A stretch of DNA of 64,000 nt from Exophiala sp. HKRS030. Taxonomy: Eukaryota; Ascomycota; Eurotiomycetes; Chaetothyriales; Herpotrichiellaceae. This document shows, in pieces, positions 11,306 through 22,369 of the stretch. Every line of letters starts with the position of its first letter. Position 1 is the first letter of the stretch. The stretch covers positions 186,001 through 250,000 of the forward strand of contig JAHWDD010000012.1 of assembly GCA_023897205.1 (NCBI GenBank), in the 5' to 3' direction. The notes under the pieces were generated by a model. The model was not told where the DNA came from and ran no database searches. It was given only the letters and a program-made list of their open reading frames with translations. The position numbers were made by a program, and so were the translations under genes.

Positions 11306-12863
11306 CTTTTCTCACAGGATACAACTACAAAGTTGGTAAAAGTATATATATACACATATATACGAGACAAGAGGATTCGAGCCAAGACTCACGGGGCATG
11401 CATGAAGAAACTGTCTAGACTATTGTCGCAGCGATGGCTTTTCGAGTCAAGGAATGGATGAAGTAAGATGCTTACATTGTTCCTGTTTTGATCAGATCAA
11501 AACAGCACATTGATCAACAATCGTGTGCAAGTTGTGGATGGTTTCGAAAGATCACAATTCAACCACATTTTACTCTATTCTTCTATTCATTGCTCACTTT
11601 CTTCGCAACTGACTCTCTACAGATGGCACACCTCTGTCCGAATTTTTTACGGCTGCTCGGAAAAGACAAGACCATCGTCGTCGATTCAAAAAAAAACCCG
11701 TCTTCCGCCCTCCCGTTCCTTCACAGACAATCAAAGGCACAGGGGACATCATATCGAGAGATTTGTTACCGCTAATCTAGCTTGAAGAGCTCTCAAAGTC
11801 TCAAAGGGAATGCGTGGTCTTTTCGGCTACCTATTTTCGTTATAGATATACGATATCCATCGAGCCTCGGCCGAGGACCTTATTCGCATCAATCCTGCGA
11901 TCATGAAAAACTGCAACTGATGGTCCAGCATGAGCAATGGGACATTGCCTCCAAAAACAGATATTCTAATGGAGAAAAGGATGGCCCCATTGTTATACAT
12001 AAAGCAGATACTCGAGACGGTTGATTGATACTACCAAACTTGTCGGCAACCGCAAAACGCGAATCATCGAGAACACAACAACACATACGCAAAAAGGTCT
12101 AAGGAGGTTCTTCTGGAACGACACCGCGAGCAATGCGCAGAAGAGGCCCGAGAGATCTCTCTCAAAACACAAGAGGACAAAGTTCGAGATACCAACCTTG
12201 TAAACCCAACTCAGTAGCTATCTTGTCCGACGAAATGAAGGACGACAATATCAATCGACAGGCCTTTGAGATAAGACTCTTTTTCAACCCTGAGCAACAA
12301 AATGCAGGACAACTCCGCCCTCATCTCCAGACCCTGACCATACCAATGAACCACCAAACATTTTGGAAGAAGTTACCCACCTCGGACCAGATTATCCCAA
12401 AGTCAGGCAAGATCTCAATTGGGTGAAAGGTCAGATTGGAACTGAGAAGATACGAAGATCCAGATGTCGACAAACAAAGAATAAGTGGTTGATGAAGATA
12501 ATAGCGACCCCGTCGTCAACTCTCGGGTAACTGGGTGGAGCATCGTAAGTTGACGACGTTCGGGGGTTGAACCGCGGTGACGTGGTGATGCGTAACAGCG
12601 AATCGCTCAAGATATTATGCGCCAAAAGAGTCCTATCTACTTGGGACGGTTGGTGTCCCCCTATAGGTGTAAAGGATTGTAATGCTGTGCAGTACTGGGC
12701 TGGCCGGAATATGATTTGCTATATACCTATGCGACCCTTCGAGCCTGGCAGCACCCGTCAAGGTCACTCGACTTGCTGCTCCTGAGAACTTCGGATGCCT
12801 TTCCTCCCAGGTGTCAGGAAATCTAAGACGTTCCATCTCCAACACAGATTGACGTCGTCTTTC

Positions 12864-14964
12864 TCACTCATTTGCAATGAGGAGTTTTGCAAATGCCAAC
12901 TTCGACCACCAAAGCCGAAGTCTCTTTCCGTATATGTACAACGGAATAGTGATAAAGCAAAGAGCGACTTGAATTCCGCCGATACTGCCCGACTGTTAGT
13001 ATGCATCAGGGTCACCAGTTGGGGGTTTAGAACTTACGTATACATGAAGTTCTTTGGGCCCTGATATGCCACCCAATCGTTGATAAAGACTACGGACACC
13101 GATGAGTTAGTTTCTTTCTTTCTTTCTTCTAACCTTGGAGAAATTCCCGTGCTGTACATACGAGAGAAACAGTAGAACAAGATGTTCTTGACGATGCCGA
13201 TGATGATGAAGATCTCGACGGAGATGCTGTAGTACGCATCATTGACGTAGCTCCCAACGACAACCGCAGAGAACTGGGCTGCTGCCTATCACAAAATTAG
13301 TCGACTGTTGCAGCAATTTCATGTGAGTTGACATACTAGCTGTAGCCCCCAGACAATGCTGATACCGACAACACTACCCTGCACGCTGATGAGGTATCCG
13401 AAGAGAAAGTAGCCAAGGGCTGCGCAGACTAGAATTCCAATGACTTGGAAAAGTCGAAATTCTGGCTCGTATTTGCCGTTGTTACGACGACTGAGGTACT
13501 TTGCACTCCAGTCAGAGGTCGGACCTGCTATAAAGCAAGCGATGGTGGCAACGACCAATGCTGTCAGACATGAGAAGTTAATCATACAATAACTTGTGCA
13601 ATCGAGGGTAGGATATTTGGCTTAGAACTTACGCCCAGCCCACATATATCCCAATTCCACAGGGTTCAGATTGTATGGTGGTACCGAAAAGATGGACGCG
13701 ATGACAAGCATAATACCGACCAGCCATAGGACGGGAAATGCAAGCGTGATTATAGCCCAGAGTGCCGCTGGATTCGCCAAAGTTCCGAGTGGTGTGAGGA
13801 TTAGTTTAAGCAGTGAGTCCTTGCTGTACACTCCTTGAACAGGCTTCAGCCTTGAGATATACGGCTGACGTGATATCGTAAATGCTTCAACCTCCTCTGT
13901 ATGCGTAGGGACAGAGCCCTTAAGCTCTTCTAGCCTTGTAACATCCTAGAGATAAAGAGATTAGTATGATAAGCGTTGGTGAAAGAACAAAGATAATCTC
14001 ACCTCGTCGTTGGTGACATTGCTCGCGTCAATAGCCTCACGTTTATAAGCAGTTTCGAAACCGAAGAAGATGACAAGGAGTGTGCCGATGCCAAGGAAGA
14101 TTCCTAATAGCCAGAAACACCAACGCCACCCGAGATCCCGAGTTACCACACCTCCGACGAGAGGAGGAAATGAGGAGAGTGCCTGGTAACAGATGACCAC
14201 GGCGGCTGTTCGTGTACCTCGTTCATGGACGAAATACAAGTCTCCGATGAAAGCGTAGGTGACACTCTCAAAGAAGGCCTCGCTGATCCCTTGAATGATA
14301 CGTGAACCCATAAACGAGCCGTAAGATTGAGCCGCAGCACCCCAAATGGTGCCTACAAAGGCAGCAATTGAGGATAGGATCCAAAGAGGGCGCTTTCCAA
14401 ACTTTCTGGTGCCAGCTGCAACAAAAAGACCGATAGCACCGGTGGAGAGAAGAGAGTAACCACCTAGAAGTGAGAACTGGTGGAAAGAGATCCCGAACGT
14501 CTCAACAATAGGCACAGCGATGGGGCTGAACATGGGACCAAATCCCCCGATGACTAGAAGTATAGATATTAGTACTCCACCTTCACAATAGGACCGACCA
14601 GGCAGGTAAGATGAAGACAGTAATTGACGTTTGGTGTTCAGCAACAGAGGGAACAAAACACTCACTTGCAACAATGCCCCACAGCAACATCACTAAGAGC
14701 ATGTCACGCTTCCACAACGGCCAGTTCTATAATCTCCAGTCAGGACATGATTGCCGCAAAGAAGAATACAGAGAAGCGAGAATGTACCAATGGATCGTTT
14801 GGGTCATCCGATGGCTGTGGAACAAGCACTACATGGCTGTTCCGACCAGTCCCTTTCTTCAAGACCCGGGACCTGTCTGCTGTGGCCTGCTCGTGGATGT
14901 CGAGCAGGGTCGTGCCAGGTACATGCGCAGAGGTGTCCCTTGGCTCAAGGACTCCGAAAGCCAT
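12864..14964 (-). CDS. MFS transporter (DHA1-like drug/metabolite permease)
   Basis: A 540 aa major facilitator in eight exons: 14964-14788, 14726-14666, 14553-14003, 13945-13633, 13560-13337, 13285-13162, 13089-13038 and 12984-12864. The phases close and the product ends GGIQVALCF...IPLYIYGKRLR, a typical terminus of this fungal permease group. Other markers are DDPNDPLNWPLWKRD before TM1, FGKRPLW between TM2 and TM3, RIIQGISEAFFES, YEPEFRL in the second half, and NDWVAYQGPKNFMY before the last helix. Introns are 51-72 nt except intron 2 (112 nt); intron 6 contains a TTTC tract. The last acceptor is the second of two AGs (GGGCAG). The cargo is unknown; efflux of toxic or secondary compounds is a reasonable expectation. 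The P450 lies 2.5 kb further on, same strand. Confidence 0.92.
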
Positions 14965-17518
14965 GGTTCTCGTCTAGATGTGCTGAAGGACAGAGGTGAG
15001 TGTGATTTGCAGTCGATTGATGCCAGCGATAGAACGATGAACCTGGATGGTGATGGTCCCTGCTGGACATCTTTATGCTGGGGCGCACGCTTCTGTCTAA
15101 CCCTCCCCTCCCTGCTCAAGTGGGGACAGATTCCGCATTCGAGGTGGGTTGGATATCCTGTTACAGCTTAGTGAAAATAGGTGTCTTATCCGCCGTTTCG
15201 ATTTCTTGGGGTTGGTTCGAACTCTATCTCCATACCCCGCGTACAAGCTTTTGCACCCGTCCACTTTCCTAGTTCAGAAATAAATGTTCCGACTGGCACT
15301 ACTGTAAAACGACCACATAATTCCAGACAGTGTGAAAGTGACCCGTTGTTTATTTCCCTCTGCTGGGGAATGAGCAAGGTTCGCTCGGGGTATTGGGGGT
15401 GGATTTGACTACACTCCCTTGGAGCGTTCGATAGCCCTTCGGAATACCCCCTATTCAAGCTGAGAAGGGGGGCAAGCTTACTTGGGATGTCCTTTCCGTG
15501 AGAACTCACTGCATGACTGCAGAACAACTTCCTGGGCACGTTACCTGTGGCTACACGCTCTCTACTATACACTTGCTCAAAGTACACGCTAGATGCGCCG
15601 TGCTCACCCTTGGTCGAGAAGTCCTCTTGCGTGAAGAAACAAGACTGGAACAAGAGTTGGCCTTCTTACAATCTCTTTGGTCTAGGTCTCTATAGAGCTT
15701 TCAAAATCTCTTCCCGAGCAATGTTAACTGTACTGATATCTTGCTCATGGTCAAAATACTTTCCCCTCAGCATGTTCCAAGGTCTATGCATACTGGGGTA
15801 GTGGGCACTTAGATGTCTCGTGGAAATTGGCCCACTTGGCTACTACTTCTTTTTTATACAACTCCTTTTCATCCGTCTAAAACAGAACTTTTGTATGTTA
15901 GAAGTCTTTTGGTTATCGTCGTTGGAATACTCGCATCCTTCCTAACTCAGAGTAGCGCCCTGATAGAGCCTGTAGACCAGAATATTAGTCCCCAAATCTA
16001 TCCATTTTAACCTCTCCTTTTTATGACCTCCCTCGATTACGTGTCCATGGTTGTTTGGAGATCTTCCCCAACAGCTTTGGAGCTCGGTGGGCCAGAGTGT
16101 CTTGCACGATGAGTGCACGAGGCTCATACTGTACTTGTACGGACCAGAGCTAGAGCGAAATTCCCCTCTCTGCTTGCCCGGAATCAGAAAGGGCCTGGGG
16201 TAAGACCGTCGGGCATACAATATCCGGGCAAGGGCAGTAGTACCCCAGTAATGCGGAGATCTGAGAGGGTAGAAACCCGAGACCAGACTCGCCGCGTGGC
16301 TATCTCATTTCGCTGCCACCAACTCTATCACCCCAGATAGTTCGGATCAATGCACGATGAAGTCGGGGAATCCCCTTTGATGCATTAAGTAGCGGCCTAT
16401 CGGTTTGCCGCTTTTTACAACTACGACACCAATCCTGTTGGGGCGCAGGACCACGTTATTAAGGAAGTCCGCAGATGGCGCCAGAATCATAAACATGCAA
16501 GGCGTGGGACTTGATCTGGACTGCTAGGTGTAGATTCCAACAAATCTTGCATATTTCGTCCACCCCATCCTGCTCCAGTTTGACAAGAGTCAAAGATATG
16601 GCGCTGTAGTTGAGAATAGTTCAGCTGCAGCTTAACCAATACCGCGCCCATCGCCTGCTACTCCCACGTTTTGTCCCTTGGGTTAACCGACTGATGCCCT
16701 TGTTCACTCCAGATTGCCCGAGAGACCGTTTCTGGACATACTCGCCTTGATTTCATCAGATGTGAAAGACCGGCACCACGTCCGGGCTGGGGTGCAACTC
16801 TCTTTGCAAGGCGACCTGGGCGAAGCTTCGTGCTAAGTCACCAATCTGGGGTACACCGATCAGCTGCCCTGGTCCAAAAGTGTCACGGAAAGGTGATTAA
16901 GTTTGTTGGAGTAACGGGGGTCTGGAGCCTGATCCAACAAGTACATGCGAGCTGTACAATAACTCGTCACAAGAAGCTTTGCACCTAGACCCTGATCGGC
17001 CTCTACGCCCTCCTGAAAGATTGATTGAAACAGTTCGCAGAGTGGAGAGTTTTCAGGTGGGGTATGCTTTCCATAAGCGGTAATCTCAGCGTGGGCCTGA
17101 AGTGGCGGGCGTCTAGTACCTCCAGTTGTGCAAGAGCAGTAATAATTTTCACTCAGTCCTCGCCAAATAAATGTATATGCCAGTACTGAAGAATGGCAGC
17201 CCTTTCACACTCGCCAAATTCAGCCGTAGCACCAACACCCCGTAGATCAGTTCGTTGTCGTATTCATCAAGTAGATTTCAGAACAGAACAATGGGAAGGA
17301 CAGTATTAGCAAACATTGATCTAGTAGGCTCCAGGGCCTTTCGAAAGTCGAGAGCCGTGCGACTCTTCGGACTTGTGTAGCTGAGCAGAAAATGAACAGA
17401 TTCATCTACAAAGCCGCGTTACTAGAGCAAGGTTCAAAGCTACATATGTTGCTCTGCTGTTAATTGCGACTGGGAAGCAAAAGTCTCCAACACCTTCCTC
17501 GCTACCTTCGTAACAAGT
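14965..17518. other. Gene-poor gap
   Basis: These 2.55 kb between the MFS gene and the P450 3' end hold the presumed MFS promoter. I see only short, overlapping frames without signatures and no repeat structure, tRNA or transposon features. Confidence 0.5.
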
Positions 17519-19543
17519 TCATTTTTGTCTCAAAGAGACCCAACAAGCAAAATTCTTTTGCTTGACGAACCATACATTTTCCGTCTTCAACTCCTCCAGA
17601 GGCTTGAGCAATTCGAAATCGAAGCGGGAAACAATTTCCGGCAGGGCGATGCCAATTTCCATGAGACTGATGTTTTTCCCGATGCATGTGCGGGATCCCA
17701 GCCCGAACTATTGTGCGTCAGAAATTTCATTCGACCGTGATCGTGGTGCTAATGGGTAAAAACTTGAGAATATTCTTCTCGGTAAAAAGAACAAGACACC
17801 TCCGCGAGGACACTGGGATTGAGAAAAAGGTGGGGCACACACGCTCATGAGGTGTCGATCCATCTCGCTAGCTCGTTCGCTGCTCTCAAGCCAGCGCTCC
17901 GGCCTGAAGTCATCGGCATCTGGACCGAAAACGGTTGGATTTCGATTCATGACCCAGGCGTTTACGCCCACGGTTGTCTGCATCCCCAAGGAAGAATGTC
18001 ATTGTCAGCGGATGGAAAGTCGAAACAAAAGAAGCCACAGCAAAAGATGGGGAAGAGCAGCGGACTAGAGATGGACATACCCCTTCTGGAAAGAATCGGC
18101 CACAGATCTGGGCACCTCCCTTCGGTACAACGCGAGCTAGTGGCAGGCCAGTTGCAGGATGCAGCCGAAGGCCTTCCTTGATGCACGCTTGCAGATATGG
18201 GAGGCGTTGCGATTGCTGGTATGTCATTGGCCTAGATGCCTCGCCGCTTGAATAACTTTCGTCTATCTCGTCGCGGAGCTTCGGCCTGTTAGCTTTTTGG
18301 TTACATAGATTCTCAATAGGAAGGAAGCCTGCCTTTTTGTACTTGTCTGGGCTTTTAATGAGGTAATACAAAATGGCACTCAGGCTGATCGATGTCGTGT
18401 CTGACCCAGCACCTACGTTAGTGAGACAAGCCATAAAGACATTCTCCAATGAGATTTTGTCGGGCTGAGCCTTGTGCATTTCCAGTAGCTTGGAGACAAA
18501 ATCCGTCCTCTCGGCGTCGGGTATTGTTTCTTTCGATGAGCTTTGAAGGTGATGATCGATCTGTCGTTGTGTGAAAACCTCCATCTGTGCTAAGCCCGAC
18601 TTCGAGAATTTTGCCTGTAGCTTAGAGGCTAGAGAATGAAACTCAGCGTAGACTCCCATATTCGACATGTAGACCAAGTAAGCGTGTATTGATGCGAGAA
18701 TGTCGTCTTGGTCTCTTCCCGTATCTAAGAAGCCGAAGCGTTTCGAAAACTAGGAAAAATATCAGCTCTGCTCAAATTGTGAAGGGCTACGCGTACTGTT
18801 ATCATGCCAATCAAGTCGAAGGCGAGGTACTGGAGCCACAGCTGCATGTCGACGGGCTGGCGTTCCGATGACATCTCTGTCAACTTGGTCACGAACTTGT
18901 TAATGCATTCAGTCGTACACCACTCATATTGGAGAATGCTGGTCATGGAGTACAGTGCAGCGACTTTTCTTCGATTCTCCGAGTGTCGCTTAGCATTGAT
19001 GTCGGAGAAAAGATTGTGAACTCCGGGATCTGGACTTCCGGTGGCGATGTACTGCATGAGACCTCAGCCCTGACAATCTTTCAACTCCATGGAGACGACG
19101 GCAGTTGGAACTTACCCAGGACCCCTTGTCGGCGTCAGCGTCAATAAAATCACACATCAGCGGCCTTTGCATGACTCACTTTGGTGAATGAAGTACCATG
19201 ACCATATAAAACCTTCAGGCTCTCCGGGTCACTAAGGCTATACTCACTAGGAGCGATACGGACGATAGGACCTGGAAGAGCGTCAGGAATTGTTCAACTT
19301 TTGCGCGGCATAAATGGCAGTACCATAGCGCTCATGCAGCCGGCGGTTCGTTTTTTCAAAATCGCCTCTCCAGACCTTGCTGAGATACCAGAGTCGTGAA
19401 AACCTGGCCAGGAAGGGACCTGGAATAGTTTGCAGTGGGAGAAAAAGTGGTTTGATCACCAGAAGGATAAATACCGTCGCAAAGAGGGCCAGCACCTTCT
19501 GTAGAGTACTCATCGAGTCATCGAGAAGAGTGAGCGCTGCCAT
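17519..19543 (-). CDS. Cytochrome P450 monooxygenase
   Basis: A microsomal P450 of about 503-522 aa. Exons: 19543-19324, 19271-19180, 19124-19116 (a 9 nt microexon coding GSW), 19051-18797, 18749-18081, 17977-17843 and 17707-17519. Visible features are an N-terminal membrane anchor (VLALFATVFILLVI), the proline hinge TIPGPFL, the I-helix VGAGSDTTS, the K-helix ExxR in IKEGLRLHP, FRPERW, and the heme loop FGLGSRTCIG with its Cys ligand. The run FTK-GSW-YIATGSPDPGVHNLFSD matches fungal P450s related to pisatin demethylase and benzoate hydroxylase, but I cannot assign a CYP family. Exon 5 holds an in-frame insertion that is probably an unspliced 57 nt intron (18286-18342). Intron 6 is 135 nt. 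The ATG at 19543 gives a normal anchor. Confidence 0.93.
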
Positions 19544-22369
19544 TGCGGGAGACTGCGGTGGTGAGTCTCTGTGGTCGTGGTCTGAATTCGCAGTAGATAC
19601 TCCGTACCACAAGTATTAAAAGTCAAGGCGCAGTGGATCTGCTTTAAGTGGGGTCCAGTTCCAAATTGAGAAGTTTTGCCAGAAGCGCGGCCAGCAGAGC
19701 CATATCCTCTGTCGGTTCATCGCTCAACCTGCAACAGAAGATTGCTTGGGGTACTAAAGCTTGATTATCAAGTTGGGGATTTGGAGCAACAGGAAGAGCC
19801 CTTCTAGACTTTGAGATAGACAGTGAGCAGTAGAGTTCGGGCCAGGTGGTCATGTTCAGGAACCACCGAGCTCCTTGACCATCGGCCTCATTTTGAGTGG
19901 TATGGACTCGCCGGTCAAATTTGTGGTAGTTCTTTAACTCTTTATTCACCAATAGCTTCCCGATGATGAGCCTAACGCCATTTAGCGCTTTGGTTCTTAA
20001 CGCTCCTTCTCGGCGACTTAGCGGTGGGTTGAAGAGAGAGGTTCTCAATTTATTCATAAAGGTCCCTTTGGGTCAGTAACTTGGTCTGGTTAGTAAAGTG
20101 AGCTGGCCCAGCGGCGTGAGATTTCGTGGAATGGAAGAGATGTGATTCTAGCATAAAGGGGGAGGTACAGTATACTCATGTTTCCGACTGCTACAACAGC
20201 ATACGTACTTTTACGTATATATAGTGGCCAGTCCCTTTTTCAATTATATTTAGTCAACTTCAATACTCTTCGCACCGCTCCAATCACAGTGGGGGCGGAT
20301 TCGAGATTCCGGAGGTGAAACAGCCGAGACAACCCGAGTCGGTTAATGCTCTAAGGTTCAGAATGCTCTTATCTCGCGTACCAGGATTTGCGCACTATCA
20401 TGTTGCATTTGGAAAGTGTCGTAACCATGCCTAGAGAGGGTGACCACGCATCAATGTCATCCGGGCCCTGTCTTTTACTCAAAGTAAGTCTCTTGGCCTT
20501 GTCGTCTGTGCAGGCGGCTCCTAACGGTTACGAGGGAATGCCCAGCCAACACGCTACCTCGGATAGCGCAAGGATGATGGACGAGCAGAGTATGAGAAGG
20601 CAGTGCGTGGTTGTTAAATTTCGTGAACTTTCGGAACCCGACCAATTGTGGAAGCTCGAGCTTCGAAAAGACGAAGCAGTCTTGTGCTGTTGAAGTGTGA
20701 TGACAATCCAACTCGTGAGTATTTTCCTGTTGTCTTCTGCGTAACCAACCGTTGTAATTTGCTCGAAATGCAGATCGGGAAGGGGTATATTCTCTCTCTG
20801 TAGGTCTGTTGATGAGGCCAAAGAGAGGCTGTATGATGTCGAATCGTTTGGGACTCTTCGTAACCATCATTTTGGGGTGCGTTAATTGCATATGGCAAAG
20901 CAAAGAAATCGAGGTGATACTTTTGGTTGATCAGAGTATTAGACAAGAAAGAATCAACGCCGATGCATCACGCTCCACTGTTATGCAATCGAGAACACGA
21001 TCGATCAAGAAAAAAGAGAGCGATTTGGAGATCGCCTTTGTCTCAGAAGAATCGTCGTCTTCTCCTACAATACTAACGAAGATTGCAAAAAGCTTGCTTT
21101 TTCAAAGTCTCGAGATGATACCTAGTACCAGAGGAAATGAAATCGGACAATACGCCGTGCCATGGGTTTCTCGGTCCAACTGTTTCATGTCATTGCTGCT
21201 TTGCCAACCGAGAGGAGTAAGTATGTCGGAATGATTCTCAACGAGCAATGTTTCTTTGGAATGGCAACAAGGTTAATCATAGCCAGCTGTGATCACGACC
21301 TTATTTCCTGCCTTTGGAGGGTTTGTGGAATGTATGGAGGAGATACTCAAGATTTATCCTTCACGTTGAGGGCAGGGCCGGATGTCAAGACGCACGCTGG
21401 CCAGAATGGCATTTTACGCTCCGCCCCCCATCGTGGGAGAACACTTCTAGCCACACTACATAGATACAAATACTATGGGCGACTTTTCAGGGTATATCCC
21501 ACCTCTCCTATCTCATGACATTCGAACAGGGTCGGCAAACAACGCTGCTCCTATCAATCCGACCAAGTGTCACTGTGTGGCTGTATTCAACATTTGACGA
21601 TGATACCCTGAGAGCCTCGAGCGGTACAAAGGAGGCATACAGATTCTATCTTGAAGGACAATCGTAGAGGACAAACTGCACCCGAAACTTCCTTTCTCTT
21701 TTGCGAGAACAGGTCAACAATAGAGGTGGTTACCTAGGTAATGTTATCAGTAATATTATCATCTCGGATACATCTACAATATTGGATTGTGGAGTACGGG
21801 GGTACCATGTGAGTGAATTTGTCAAATGGAAGCCCAACTCAAAGGTTCGTCGTCGACGTGGATGGAATCATGGCTACGCGTAGAAGTAAAGATCTTCGCC
21901 TCGATCAAGAAAAGCACTTATCGTCCTTTCAACCCCCAGCTTCGACCAATTTTTGGGCGATGGGACTGTCTTCGGGAAGACCGTGAACAGCAACACCATA
22001 TTCGGTGGGCATCCTCATAGACCGACTTCCATGTCAACCAATCCCGCCACGGTCTCAAAGCTCGCAATCGAATGCAGAATGCAGCACGAGAAAGAATCAA
22101 AGTACTGGGCAAAAAGGCTTATGGCCGTAATGTGAAGTGTACCTTAGTTAGGTATCTTTGAAATAATAGTAGCTCAGTATGAGAAACCTCTTTTTATCAA
22201 AGGGTGATGGCATCCTTTTGTCCGAATCATCACATCGATTTAGTTGATGATGAGGCACTCCCTTAGACGAATACCAACGTCTCACAGACAGTGTTTAGAA
22301 AGGAGTCTTCATCGTAGTACCAATACACAGAGAAGCTTTCCTCTTTGCTTCTATTGCTACTTCCAACCG
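19544..22369. other. Gene-poor gap with small orphan frames
   Basis: 2.8 kb between the P450 start and the MED1 3' end. It carries an ATG-initiated 137 aa frame at 19644-20057 (minus, no recognised family), a small frame with signal-peptide character at 20454-20693 (plus) and an A/T-richer stretch near 21700-21800. A TATATATA-like element near 20215 could serve the P450, but its distance from the start is long. Confidence 0.45.
20454..20693 (+). CDS. Possible small secreted protein (79 aa), doubtful
   Basis: An ATG frame beginning MSSGPCLLLKVSLLALSSVQA followed by APNG, which resembles a signal peptide with an A-x-A-like cleavage site. The remaining 55-60 residues are polar with three Cys near the end. 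There is no homologue I recognise and the frame is short enough to occur by chance. Confidence 0.18.
   Translation: MSSGPCLLLKVSLLALSSVQAAPNGYEGMPSQHATSDSARMMDEQSMRRQCVVVKFRELSEPDQLWKLELRKDEAVLCC

Larger units (their letters stand above)
9845..12863. other. Gene-poor gap with an orphan open frame and a MED1 relic
   Basis: Three kilobases without a recognisable intact gene. It holds an unassigned open frame at 10282-10980 (minus), a decayed MED1 fragment near 11218-11305, a short TA/CA-rich tract at about 11340-11365 and an A-run at about 11689-11697. Several short frames overlap between 11480 and 12450 without family signatures; this may be the remains of old inserted or duplicated DNA. Confidence 0.5.

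Noticed and set aside
15186..15653. A 155-codon minus-strand frame
   Set aside because: It opens with a non-ATG codon, has no internal ATG near its start and no recognisable domain.
14965..17518. tRNA or transposon remains in the gap
   Set aside because: No T-loop/acceptor pairing pattern, terminal inverted repeats or transposase motifs could be found by eye.
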